Source: UBA5239 sp040394635 (lineage in GTDB: Bacteria > Verrucomicrobiota > Lentisphaeria > Victivallales > Victivallaceae). Taken from it: a stretch of DNA of 64,000 bases. The position numbers were made by a program, and so were the translations under genes. A model generated the notes under the pieces. The model saw nothing but the letters and a program-made list of their open reading frames with translations. It did no database searches and was not told the origin of the DNA. This document shows positions 52,101 through 59,679 of this stretch, one piece after another; the first letter of the stretch is position 1; every line of letters begins with the position of its first letter. Location of the stretch: contig JBEBRW010000016.1 of assembly GCA_040394635.1 (NCBI GenBank), positions 26,526 to 90,525 on the forward strand, given 5' to 3'.

Positions 52101-52846
52101 CCCCGAAAAAAGAAGGCGTTTTCAACTTTCAGTACAGCGATATCAATCAGGACAAACGCCCCGAGATCGAAGTATCGTCTCCGGGACAGTCGATTTTCAT
52201 CGATCTGGAATGCGGCGGCTCGCTCCTCGATTGGCGTATCGGCAAAAACTCACTGACCGAACTTCTGCCCGGGCATCTGGTCGCCCAGAGCCGTCTCCAT
52301 ATGCCGGTAAACGCCAGGCAGGACCCGGCGGAAACGAGTGCCTGTAAATTCATTGCCGCAGGCGTCGAAAACCAACAGGCGTTTGTCACGATCGAACGCA
52401 AATTCACCCTGATTTCCCTGACCGAACGCAAGACTTTCCGGATCGATGCGGGAAATCATCTCCGGGTCGATTATGTTTTCACCAATACCGGAGACAAGGA
52501 AATTTCCTTTTCGCTCTGGAACCGCAACGCCATGAATCCGGGCAAAAGCAAAGACGCCACCCAGACCTCCACATTTCTGGCTTCGACCTCAGATAAGCTC
52601 GAACAGCTGGAGCAAAAATCGGAAATTGTACTCCCGCGCAGTGTACTCAAAAGCGGTAAATCGGCCGCGATACTCGCCGGGGGCAAATACCGAATCGAGG
52701 CAGAAATCCCATTCGGCGACCTCAAACAGCTCTATTTCTGGCTTTCCCCCGGCATCTGTACCTGGGAGTGGATGCTGCGCGACGTAACCCTGGCTCCGGG
52801 CAAATCGTTCCAGTCCAACATCCTCTATACTGCTGTCGCAAACTAG
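49169..52846 (+). CDS. very large secreted multidomain protein, glycosidase-like (cassette D)
   Basis: 1225 residues with signal peptide 'MKQYLFFAVLAAACSLGAA'. Residues 20-170 ('LINNPSFETADSKTGFALGW', 'GTLFVDDVSVEI') and about 175-340 ('GTVWFDTVSITKGD') are two CBM4/9-like sandwiches. A beta domain follows. Residues about 500-900 look like a TIM barrel: 'QEEAGFTWARRFERLAP', 'YLILDFEDWQPMEWCFCERC' near 625-645, and 'FLTFGDYTYIVDYS'. The C-terminal 300 residues are again beta ('LECGGSLLDWRIGKN'), like the GH97/alpha-mannosidase sandwich. I cannot name the family. The fold and the cassette point to an endo-acting glycan enzyme. Confidence 0.78.
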   Translation: MKQYLFFAVLAAACSLGAANLINNPSFETADSKTGFALGWNTAGSVSLETTNVHSGRHAAKLEKSGSGNVNCDQVVRFPKPLTGNVKCTIRYSLCGVNVQGAYVVFYAGTKEKFQRQWVNLGGVKDSFEWKTFEHTLELEHGTAHLAMSFRLNGTGTLFVDDVSVEITEPEAAAMLDFQGPLNPATQLPGQWTEKKYIGNENASAIRIIPLEDGAAAEQQWQSGAAKSGFANANIPEAFFAFPAIRVTTRVKVADRGEAMIGLEFFDAGGNTVTEVLAPPSHAADWEKLTATFRCPPEAKSFQVLMLNTGEGTVWFDTVSITKGDPKDAVNSLKGAFEVQVFPVSTSLDQLGEENTLNMFVDSPVGVAFHFKGEQKKMKNPALVIDVPAALEITDVFTSHPSQWRAEKYSFKPFNRQEGPYKRYRLENTRAMQIAVPGGFAYQRKNIVTIMPEDQSGFNPSEQRIFYHLENNGVADLESAFTIRYLPPMPQTPNPKRFKAMRWDGMDMSFSNDRTLLAAIRQQEEAGFTWARRFERLAPRFEEIEKILTQRNWRFMLGGAPSSNLNHYASIKDQITLEVAINADGKVRGHNEMCPEFITHEPKFAPLRDEVIRANIAARHPQPGDYLILDFEDWQPMEWCFCERCRTAFAAANNLSPVPGAAEIKKQHAEAWRDFRRRNGAEKIKMVADVVRKHFPFLTFGDYTYIVDYSKKDYENYFYSVAKDAALNEKYLDMHLPSYYHIVDAAGFDMMKIGRAKLKKEYVPIIAIDGIGYLSKNNVLGPERVRMMILNAAANGCSGFSVYPGDHIDGKFMLAIDHAMADVASSEAYLLDGKPDSRLSAQALPYRSTQTVIGGQNLTLQFPRWDDYFRYSTHQLGQGTLITLLNHHPDQTAYAEVGTTLPDGRYAVIDRIAGKRLPVDNVRSFLVEVAPRDVRFLEIIPENIAPELPLLPAQNVIRQNFEHERVKFNRTQQESVFAPKKEGVFNFQYSDINQDKRPEIEVSSPGQSIFIDLECGGSLLDWRIGKNSLTELLPGHLVAQSRLHMPVNARQDPAETSACKFIAAGVENQQAFVTIERKFTLISLTERKTFRIDAGNHLRVDYVFTNTGDKEISFSLWNRNAMNPGKSKDATQTSTFLASTSDKLEQLEQKSEIVLPRSVLKSGKSAAILAGGKYRIEAEIPFGDLKQLYFWLSPGICTWEWMLRDVTLAPGKSFQSNILYTAVAN

Positions 52847-52879
52847 CCAATGTGCCCGTCAACTCGTAATTGCTATTTT

Positions 52880-55800
52880 TTATTTGAATGAATCCAGGAT
52901 ACGATCACGGCATTTTGACCAGGAGGTTTTTGCCGGATCGAATTCGGAGGCAATCTTCTCTGCCTGACGGCCTTTTCCCTGGGAGCGCAGGGCGTTCAGC
53001 AGGCAAATGTCTTCGAAACCTTCGCGCATTTGCTCGGACTGAATGGTGATCACCGGCGCGGTGGTTCCCGGATAAACGGTGCAATAATCCATCTCGATGA
53101 AGTCCAGATCGTTCCAGGCGTCAAGGCGGGGAGCGTAATAACTGTAGTAGCCCCAGGCGTTCAAGTTTGCCTTGAAATGCTCCCACAACTGCATTCTGCC
53201 GGGACACGGATGGATGTAAGTGCCTTTGTATTTATACGGTTGATCCCAGATTTCGCGCAGGGCCTTCATGTCGCGTCCCGGAAAGCCGAAATAGAGGCCG
53301 GCGATCGGCAGCGAGACGTCGATATACTTCGGGTACCACGACAGGAAGGCGTCCAGGATTTTCTGATCCGGGGCAAATCCGTTGCCGCCCCAGCAGCAGG
53401 GATTGGCGTAGATCAGGATATTTTTGTCGAATTCTTTTATGGTCTGTGCGAGTTTTGCCATCAGCGTCGTGCCGACGCCGGTTCCGGGTTCGTCCCACAT
53501 TTCCACCACCCAGCGGTCATACCCGAAGCCGGCTGCCTGAAGCCGGTCCCGGCAATCGCGAATCGTTTCGATGACTTCCTGACGGTGCGCGTCCGTATAC
53601 TCTGCGCCGGGAAGCAACTCGCAAAAACCGAGATGAGCATATTTGGAGGACGGGATGAATATATATTTCAGGTCCGGAATGGTTTTCTCAAGCGCCTGCA
53701 CGCCTTCGGTTGAATCAATGGGGTACGAATGCACCACGTTGTAGCCGGAATCACGCCAGTAACGCGCTTCCCATTCCGCATATTTATGGCCGAAGATTCC
53801 CGCCGCCGGCCTGGTCGGCTGCGCCCAGACCGCATAGTAATAATCGCCGGGACGCTTCGGCGTTACCGCCAGGACTTCGACGTTGAGTGGAATTTCCACT
53901 TTGCCGAATGCCACGCGGCCAGAATAATTTCCGGAAGCCGTATTTTCCGTACGCACCCGCAGCGTAACCAGGGCGGCGTGTCCGGGCGGCAGGGTCAGTT
54001 CCGGGAATTTTTCGATTTCCGGAGCATTGCGGACGTATTGACGCAAGGCCGGTGCGCCCGGCAGATTTCCTGCCAGGAAAATCGGGCGCAGCATCGCGCC
54101 GCGGCGGCGCTGTACCACCCCGACCACGCCAAGTTCCGCCGTGATATTTTTATCCGTATCGAAACCGGAAAATTCTACCGGCACGGTAATCGTTTTGTCC
54201 GTCGAGGGGTTGATTACGTACCAAGCCAGATTTTCGGTCTCGCTGGCCGCCAGGCGCTCGCGGCGCGGCTGATTCAGGTCCTTGACCGGCAGTACGGGGG
54301 CATTGATGATTTCAGCGGTAAAGTCGGCGGGGGCCACCACGACTTCGTTCCGGGCATGATGCCCGAGCTGTCTGCGCCAGGTCTCGAATTGTTTACGGCT
54401 GAAGACCGTTTCCTGGATGCCGGTAAATGAAATATAGTCGCTGCCTGCTATTAGCTGCCGTTCGCTGCGCAGCAGTGTAAACAGCATGGGAATATGAAGT
54501 TCCGGCACGGCGGGATAACTGCTGATTTTCTCCGCGTCCCCGGTCCCGGTGCGCCGGACCAGGTTAACCGGCCACTGATGAGCTTCGAAACCCTCCTTGC
54601 CCGCCATTGCCGCCAGCGGAATGCGGATATGGCCATACCAGACGCCGTTTTCGATATTCACCCGGCCTTCCGGTTTGAAGGGGATATCGCCTTTGGTCGG
54701 GTCGATCACCGCGCTCGCGTCGGTCTCCAGCTTGCCGGATTTATCCAGCTTGAAAACATAGTAATGCCGTTCATTCAAATCATAGCGGTTCAGGTAGATT
54801 TCTACATAATCCCGGCTGCTTCCGGCACTTTCCCGGCAGGCGAAAAGAACCTCGAGGCCGGCCGGTGACATCGCCAGTCTGGCGTGAGTATCCGGATCAG
54901 GATCGCTTGAGTTTAGTGGATAAAAATCAAGTTGTTTTGCTTCGAGCATTTCCTTCTGGCCCGGCGTTTTGTCAAACCACTGCAAAGTAAGTTCCCGCCG
55001 CGCCAGTTTCGCCATTTCCGGCAGGACGCCGGTCGTTTCGGTAACCGGCAGTTCCGCGGCATCTCCCCACAGCAGAAGTTCCGACAGTTCGACTGCGGCT
55101 CCGCCGGTATTGATCAATCCGAAACAGCGCGCCTTAACCCCTTCCACCGCGAAACGGAAGAACTGTTTTTTCGCCGAATTCTGTCGGAAACGTGCCACCT
55201 CACGCATGGTCTCCGGGGTATCTCCCGCGACCAGTGCCAGCTCAAAATGCCCCGACAGAGATTTCAGGGCGACATCCAGTTCGGTCACCGTGGCCGGACC
55301 GGGAAACTCCATCACCAGTACCGGCTCTTTGCCGCCGCCCCGAAGTATGGCGCCGTCATCGAATTTGCCGTCGAGAAATATGGACGAATTCCGTCCGGTC
55401 GTGGTGTCCTTCAGATATATATCGTCCGTAAGGCGCGCCGTCATGCCGCCTGCAATCTGAAATTTGCCCCAGAACCCTTTATTGCTGCTGATAAGCTTGC
55501 CCGGCAATTGATCAAAAGCGATCACGGAGCCATCCGGGAAACGCCAGCCGTCTTCCGGTTTTTCCATCGCTTCCACGGTGGGGGTAAGCTTCGTGGCCTC
55601 ACCGTCAGTTCCGCTCAGAACGAGCTGCAGGGTGGTAAAATGATACATATCTTTATCGGGCGTTTCGGAAAGGTCGCCGCGTGAGGCCAGCAGCAGTCCG
55701 AAGTTGATTCTGGCGCCACTGAGGTAATCGCGGATCAGGCCAGTCAGTTCGAAACGTCCCGGCACGTTCCAGTCAAACCGCCAATCCGCGCTGCAGGCGG

Positions 55801-56161
55801 GCTTCTCCGGCAAAACACCCGGCATCAGCAAGGCGTCTTTGTTGACTCGTTCGATCCAGCGTTCCAGGGGATAAAATTCGACATTTATCACTCCGTCGTC
55901 AATGACCGGATTGTGACTCTGTATGACCAATTCGGCTTTCTGCAGTTGGAAATTTTCCGGCACCGCGGAAAAATCGAAATGCAGGTACAGGCGCTGCGGA
56001 CCGTTGTCAAACGTCGCGTCGCCGCCGAGCCTGCGAGTCTCATCGCAGTAATTAACTTTCCAGGCAATCCGGATCAGGCGATCCGCCTCCAGCGTCAATT
56101 CGGCCGCCCGGACCGCGGCGGGCACGGTCAGCAATAAAAGAAAAAGCATTTTGAGTTTCAT
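52880..56161 (-). CDS. very large secreted protein, DUF4091/GH-like (cassette E)
   Basis: 1093 residues with signal peptide 'MKLKMLFLLLLTVPAAVRA'. Residues 25-180 resemble a DNRLRE-type beta sandwich ('RLYLHFDFSAVP', 'AELVIQSHNP'). The middle contains a carbohydrate-binding-like domain ('ALLARGD'-like strands, then 'DYVEIYLNRYDLNERHYYVF', as in CBM9). 'IPLNVEVLAVTPKRPGDYYY' leads into a barrel with 'DRWVVEMWDEPGTG' near 885-898. The last 150 residues match the pattern of DUF4091 ('GFEDICLLNALRS'), often attached to GH barrels. It is the last gene of cassette E. Activity is inferred only. Confidence 0.78.
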   Translation of the reverse strand: MKLKMLFLLLLTVPAAVRAAELTLEADRLIRIAWKVNYCDETRRLGGDATFDNGPQRLYLHFDFSAVPENFQLQKAELVIQSHNPVIDDGVINVEFYPLERWIERVNKDALLMPGVLPEKPACSADWRFDWNVPGRFELTGLIRDYLSGARINFGLLLASRGDLSETPDKDMYHFTTLQLVLSGTDGEATKLTPTVEAMEKPEDGWRFPDGSVIAFDQLPGKLISSNKGFWGKFQIAGGMTARLTDDIYLKDTTTGRNSSIFLDGKFDDGAILRGGGKEPVLVMEFPGPATVTELDVALKSLSGHFELALVAGDTPETMREVARFRQNSAKKQFFRFAVEGVKARCFGLINTGGAAVELSELLLWGDAAELPVTETTGVLPEMAKLARRELTLQWFDKTPGQKEMLEAKQLDFYPLNSSDPDPDTHARLAMSPAGLEVLFACRESAGSSRDYVEIYLNRYDLNERHYYVFKLDKSGKLETDASAVIDPTKGDIPFKPEGRVNIENGVWYGHIRIPLAAMAGKEGFEAHQWPVNLVRRTGTGDAEKISSYPAVPELHIPMLFTLLRSERQLIAGSDYISFTGIQETVFSRKQFETWRRQLGHHARNEVVVAPADFTAEIINAPVLPVKDLNQPRRERLAASETENLAWYVINPSTDKTITVPVEFSGFDTDKNITAELGVVGVVQRRRGAMLRPIFLAGNLPGAPALRQYVRNAPEIEKFPELTLPPGHAALVTLRVRTENTASGNYSGRVAFGKVEIPLNVEVLAVTPKRPGDYYYAVWAQPTRPAAGIFGHKYAEWEARYWRDSGYNVVHSYPIDSTEGVQALEKTIPDLKYIFIPSSKYAHLGFCELLPGAEYTDAHRQEVIETIRDCRDRLQAAGFGYDRWVVEMWDEPGTGVGTTLMAKLAQTIKEFDKNILIYANPCCWGGNGFAPDQKILDAFLSWYPKYIDVSLPIAGLYFGFPGRDMKALREIWDQPYKYKGTYIHPCPGRMQLWEHFKANLNAWGYYSYYAPRLDAWNDLDFIEMDYCTVYPGTTAPVITIQSEQMREGFEDICLLNALRSQGKGRQAEKIASEFDPAKTSWSKCRDRILDSFK

Positions 56162-56185
56162 ATATATATCCTTAATATTTTGAAT

Positions 56186-56971
56186 TTACAGCCAGAGCGG
56201 ACCGCATATCCAGGCATCGGGACCGCCCATTTGCACTCGACTTTTCGCACTGGGCCACAACCAGATATCGATGCTGGCGCCTGGGGTGTACTTGCTGCGG
56301 AAGGCATGTCCGTCGAGCGCGGCAATGGCGAAACCCATTCTGCCGTGATCGCGTGCGTGGGTGTCACTGGCAGCAAGGAGGGTCGAGCTGGCGTTTAAAT
56401 TCAAGACGCCATCGCTTATCATCGGAAACCGGTGTTCGGTGAACAACAGAACGCTGCTGGGCGTATCCGCCGAGGAAATCTTGCCTTTGATTCCAGAATG
56501 GCCCAGCCACGGCATCGCATCAAGCTGCAGATATGCGTTCAGGGCATAATTGGATTGTCCCGCCACCCATATCCCGTTTTCCCCCGGCCAGCCGACCTGA
56601 TCGATCCAGTCGGGATAGCTGTTGTAGGTGGTATCGACACGGTTGCCTGAGCACTGGAATATGCCGGGCTGGGCTCCCCACTTCTGGATCAGGGTCTTCA
56701 TCCACCAGTAAGAGCCGTAACCATCCACTCCTTCGCTCAACTGCATGATCTGCCCGTTATTATCATCCACATACATGAATGCACATTGTGCCTGCTGCTT
56801 GATATTGCTGAGGCATTTCGCTGCCATCGCCGTCTGGCGCGCCCTGTTGAGTGCCGGCAGCAGCATCGCTGCCAGAATCGCTATAATAGCAATTACGACC
56901 AGGAGCTCAATGAGTGTAAAATTCGAATGCATACTACCGACTGTGTGATGTTTTTTAAGAATGCTTTTCAT
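56186..56971 (-). CDS. pseudopilin-like protein with H-DGH motif (cassette E)
   Basis: 261 residues. A 17-residue leader precedes 'FTLIELLVVIAIIAIL', with Asn at position -1. AGGAG lies nine bases before the ATG at 56971. An internal ATG (residue 14) would give the short leader MHSN. 'NRARQTAMAAKCLSNIKQQA' continues the helix, and 'RDHGRMGFAIAALDGHAF' is the C-terminal motif. It lies 99 bases after the LacI regulator and 24 bases before the large hydrolase-like gene. Confidence 0.88.
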   Translation of the reverse strand: MKSILKKHHTVGSMHSNFTLIELLVVIAIIAILAAMLLPALNRARQTAMAAKCLSNIKQQAQCAFMYVDDNNGQIMQLSEGVDGYGSYWWMKTLIQKWGAQPGIFQCSGNRVDTTYNSYPDWIDQVGWPGENGIWVAGQSNYALNAYLQLDAMPWLGHSGIKGKISSADTPSSVLLFTEHRFPMISDGVLNLNASSTLLAASDTHARDHGRMGFAIAALDGHAFRSKYTPGASIDIWLWPSAKSRVQMGGPDAWICGPLWL

Positions 56972-57070
56972 ACTTTCAATACTCCTTTGTTTTCATGACC
57001 GTATTAATGTCGTTGTAGGTTAAATAGTTGCAAATTAAATTCGCCGCGCGATCGCTATCATGCGAATCAG

Positions 57071-58123
57071 CTATTTTTTTCGATTGGCCCTTACCGTTCC
57101 GGTAGAACTGCGCCGTTCCAGATGCAACTGCACGGGACGTTTATCAAAATCCCCGGTTACTCCGAGTTCCTCAATATGCCCGATAATCCGCTTGACCAGC
57201 GTGTATGCCAGTTCCTGGTAATCAAACCCGATACCGGTCAATGCCGGGATCACCGACCTGGACCAGGAGGTGTTATCGAAGCTGACCACACTCATTTCCT
57301 GCGGATAGATAATCCGGCGGCTGGCCAGACAGGAAATCCCCCCCATCGCCAGTACGTCCGCGGCATAAAATAAAACGGTATTGTCCGGAAACTCGTCAAG
57401 CGCCTGTTCCGTCAGGCTGAAACCACGGGCCGGATTGTCCTGGATCGCCTCGGAATAAAGGATATCCATCTGGAAATCCGGATAACACGAGGATATGATG
57501 CCGGAAATCAGGGCCATTTTTTCCCGGTCGGTCACATTGCTCCCGGAAATCGCCGTCACCCGGCGATGACCGAGTGCCAGCAGGTGTTCCAGCATCTGCC
57601 GGAACGCATCCTTGTATTCGATTTCGACCATGATGCAGTCTGCTAACGGCGGTCGGTCCCAGTAAGTGGCCACCGGAACATTGAATGCTTCCTCGACGGC
57701 GGCATGAAATCTGGCGTTGTTACTGGAATAACCGACCAGAATCAGTCCGTCAATGCGCTGTGGCAACCCTTTGAAGTCGAGATTGGCAGTGTGCTCCGGG
57801 ATAAATTGCACGTGACTCTGGTAACTTTGAACCGAAACAGCCTCGAATAACGCCAGCAGCAGATCATTCAGCCAGAGATTATTTCCCTGGGCATCGGCAT
57901 TTACCAGGATTCCAAGACATCTCGTCCGCATCGAACGTACCGCCTGGGCGTATGGATTGGGCTTGTAACCGAGCTCGCGGATTGCGGCATTCACCCGGTC
58001 GCGGAGTTCGGGCTTGCAATTACCGGTGTTAAGCACCTTGGACACGGTGCCGATACTGACTCGCGCCCGTTCGGCCACCATTTTTATCGTGACATTCCGT
58101 ACTGTCTGTTCTAGCGGAATCAT
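57071..58123 (-). CDS. LacI-family transcription regulator (cassette E)
   Basis: 350 residues. HTH 'IKMVAERARVSIGTVSKVLN' and hinge 'ELGYKPNPYAQAVRSMR', then the sugar-sensor fold ('IDGLILVGYSSNNA', 'LALGHRRVTAISGSNV', 'VVSFDNTSWSRSVIPALTGI'). Its promoter at 58173-58201 is near perfect, and the palindrome TGAAACGTTTCA lies between promoter and start. It probably represses itself and the pseudopilin and hydrolase genes that follow. Confidence 0.93.
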   Translation of the reverse strand: MIPLEQTVRNVTIKMVAERARVSIGTVSKVLNTGNCKPELRDRVNAAIRELGYKPNPYAQAVRSMRTRCLGILVNADAQGNNLWLNDLLLALFEAVSVQSYQSHVQFIPEHTANLDFKGLPQRIDGLILVGYSSNNARFHAAVEEAFNVPVATYWDRPPLADCIMVEIEYKDAFRQMLEHLLALGHRRVTAISGSNVTDREKMALISGIISSCYPDFQMDILYSEAIQDNPARGFSLTEQALDEFPDNTVLFYAADVLAMGGISCLASRRIIYPQEMSVVSFDNTSWSRSVIPALTGIGFDYQELAYTLVKRIIGHIEELGVTGDFDKRPVQLHLERRSSTGTVRANRKK

Positions 58124-58151
58124 TCTGAAAAAACCTTCTTATATTGATTCG

Positions 58152-58163
58152 TGAAACGTTTCA
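58152..58163. promoter_or_regulatory. LacI operator of cassette E
   Basis: TGAAACGTTTCA, a perfect 12-bp palindrome with the central CG expected for LacI-family proteins, just downstream of the -10 box. Confidence 0.75.
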
Positions 58164-58172
58164 TGTATTTAT

Positions 58173-58201
58173 ATTATATCAATAGAACAACGATTTGTCA
58201 A
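58173..58201 (-). promoter_or_regulatory. promoter of cassette E
   Basis: TTGACA, a 17-base spacer and TATAAT on the minus strand: both boxes perfect. Confidence 0.85.
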
Positions 58202-58299
58202 TACCATTTTTGCAAAAAAATTATAGAAAATCTTATTTTTCCCGATAAGCAAAAACAGGCAAACAAAATCAATAGTTTTGAGCCGCCCCCGCATTGTAC

Positions 58300-58914
58300 T
58301 TAAAGCTTGCGGAGGGGGCAGCCGGGGAGGCATTCGGATTTGCGGCAGAATTGTTTGCCATTTTGCACCAGCAGTGCGTGATATTCCTTGAAGATCTGGA
58401 TATCTTCCGGCAGGCTTCCAGTAAAAATCTGCTGCAGTTTGTGATACTCGATATTCGGATCGGTCCCGAAATGCCGGGCGGAAATCCGGCGTGCATAGGC
58501 ATCAATCACAAAGACCGGACGTTCAAGCGCATACAGCAGAATATCATCGGCGGTTTCCGGGCCGACGCCCGGCACGGTCAACAGCGATTTGCGCAGTTCG
58601 GCGGTCGGGGCGCACGAGTCGCGGTACTCCAGCCACCAGGCCGCCAGGGCTTTCAGCCGGGCCGATTTGATGCGAAAAACGCCCGAGGGACGAATCAGCT
58701 CGGCCAAATCCTCCATGGAGAGTTCAAGGGTCCGTTCCGGGTCGAGAGCGTCGTGCTGCTTGATCAGCGTCAGGGCCTTATCGGCATTCTGCCAGTTGGT
58801 GTTCTGGACCAGAATCGCGCCAGTACAAACTTCCCACGGCGAATCGGCCGGCCACCACCCCTGCTCACCGAACGCGGCAAATAACAGGTCATAACCCGCA
58901 CGGATTTTGTTCAT
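58300..58914 (-). CDS. endonuclease III-related DNA glycosylase (HhH-GPD)
   Basis: 204 residues from the ATG at 58914; the longer open frame runs through the neighbouring gene and lacks similarity. 'VCTGAILVQNTNWQNADKAL' is the family's opening helix pair, 'LLTVPGVGPETADDILLYAL' the HhH motif and 'VFVIDAYARRIS' holds the catalytic Asp. The Lys used by endonuclease III for lyase activity is replaced by Glu in 'GPETAD', so it should be a monofunctional base-excision glycosylase. Three Cys near the C-terminus ('FCRKSECLPGCPL') form a reduced Fe-S-like motif. It overlaps the HAD gene by four bases. Confidence 0.85.
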   Translation of the reverse strand: MNKIRAGYDLLFAAFGEQGWWPADSPWEVCTGAILVQNTNWQNADKALTLIKQHDALDPERTLELSMEDLAELIRPSGVFRIKSARLKALAAWWLEYRDSCAPTAELRKSLLTVPGVGPETADDILLYALERPVFVIDAYARRISARHFGTDPNIEYHKLQQIFTGSLPEDIQIFKEYHALLVQNGKQFCRKSECLPGCPLRKL

Positions 58915-59492
58915 AGCACCAGACCGGAGAGTTCGGCGTACGACGAAACCGTGAAATCGGCGGCATGCGACCAGGAGCTCGACAGCGCGGGATTGTGGTA
59001 ATAACAGGTCAGTGTTCCGGCGTCGCGCCCGGAGGCGATATCGTGGATATAATCCCCGATCATCATGACATTTTGCGGGTCCAGCTGCCATAGCGTCAGC
59101 ACGTGGCGGACCGGCTCGGGCGACGGCTTCATGGACGGGAACTCCCGGGTCAGCACCGGGTCGAACTTCACGCCGAGCCGCTGCAGCACGATATCGGCAC
59201 TGCGGCGGGTGTTGCGGGTAATCACCGCCAGACGGAGCCCCGCGGCGGCGAAACGATTCAACACCGCCTCGGCATCGGGCTGGAACCGGCAATTGGCGGC
59301 GGCCACTTCCTCGTGACGCTCGATCAACGCCCAGGCTTCCTGCTGCTCCGCCTCGGAACGCCGGTTAATCACCTCCACCAGATCCCCCGAACCCTCTTCG
59401 ATATCGAGCTCGCGGCGAATCTGCCGGAAATCCAGCACCGGCACGGTCAGCGTGCCATCCATGTCAAATATGATACCCTTAATTTCCATCAT
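58911..59492 (-). CDS. HAD-family phosphatase (phosphoglycolate phosphatase-like)
   Basis: 193 residues. 'GIIFDMDGTLTVP' is motif I with the nucleophile Asp, 'AVITRNTRRS' motif II, 'SMKPSPEP' the motif III Lys, and 'VMMIGDYIHDIASGRDAGT' motif IV. A helical cap lies between motifs I and II. Substrates of such enzymes are small phosphate esters; coupling to a DNA glycosylase suggests removal of phosphoglycolate or similar repair by-products, which is inference. No ribosome site is visible; the start lies in an AT-rich repeat. Confidence 0.88.
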   Translation of the reverse strand: MMEIKGIIFDMDGTLTVPVLDFRQIRRELDIEEGSGDLVEVINRRSEAEQQEAWALIERHEEVAAANCRFQPDAEAVLNRFAAAGLRLAVITRNTRRSADIVLQRLGVKFDPVLTREFPSMKPSPEPVRHVLTLWQLDPQNVMMIGDYIHDIASGRDAGTLTCYYHNPALSSSWSHAADFTVSSYAELSGLVL

Positions 59493-59497
59493 TTTTA

Positions 59498-59633
59498 AAT
59501 TGAAAATTGAAAGTTGAAAATTGAAAATGGATGAAAGGGAAGAATCCCTTTAACCCTCTTTCAATTGAGAAGCATTCCGATAAAGAATAAACTCTTTCCC
59601 TAATTTTCAATTCTCAATTTTCCATTTTCAATT
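59498..59633. repeat. inverted TTGAAAATTG repeats flanking a hairpin
   Basis: Left arm 59498-59530 repeats TTGAAAATTG-type units and right arm 59602-59633 is their reverse complement (CAATTTTC units). Between them lies the hairpin AAAGGGA/TCCCTTT (59534-59551). The block fills the space between the HAD gene and the terminator of the TIKLRP protein gene. No gene is visible. Confidence 0.6.
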
Positions 59634-59660
59634 AAAAAAAATGGCGGCCCAAAGACCGCC
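59634..59660 (-). terminator. rho-independent terminator after TIKLRP protein gene
   Basis: On the minus strand GGCGGTC and GGCCGCC form a 7-bp stem (one wobble) with a TTTG loop, followed by A and eight T. It starts 19 bases after the stop at 59680. Confidence 0.9.
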
Positions 59661-59679
59661 GGCGAATTGCTTCAAACGC

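Noticed and set aside
58915..59292. N-terminal extension of the DNA glycosylase frame
   Set aside because: It is the out-of-frame shadow of the HAD gene; the ATG at 58914 overlaps the HAD stop as ATGA.
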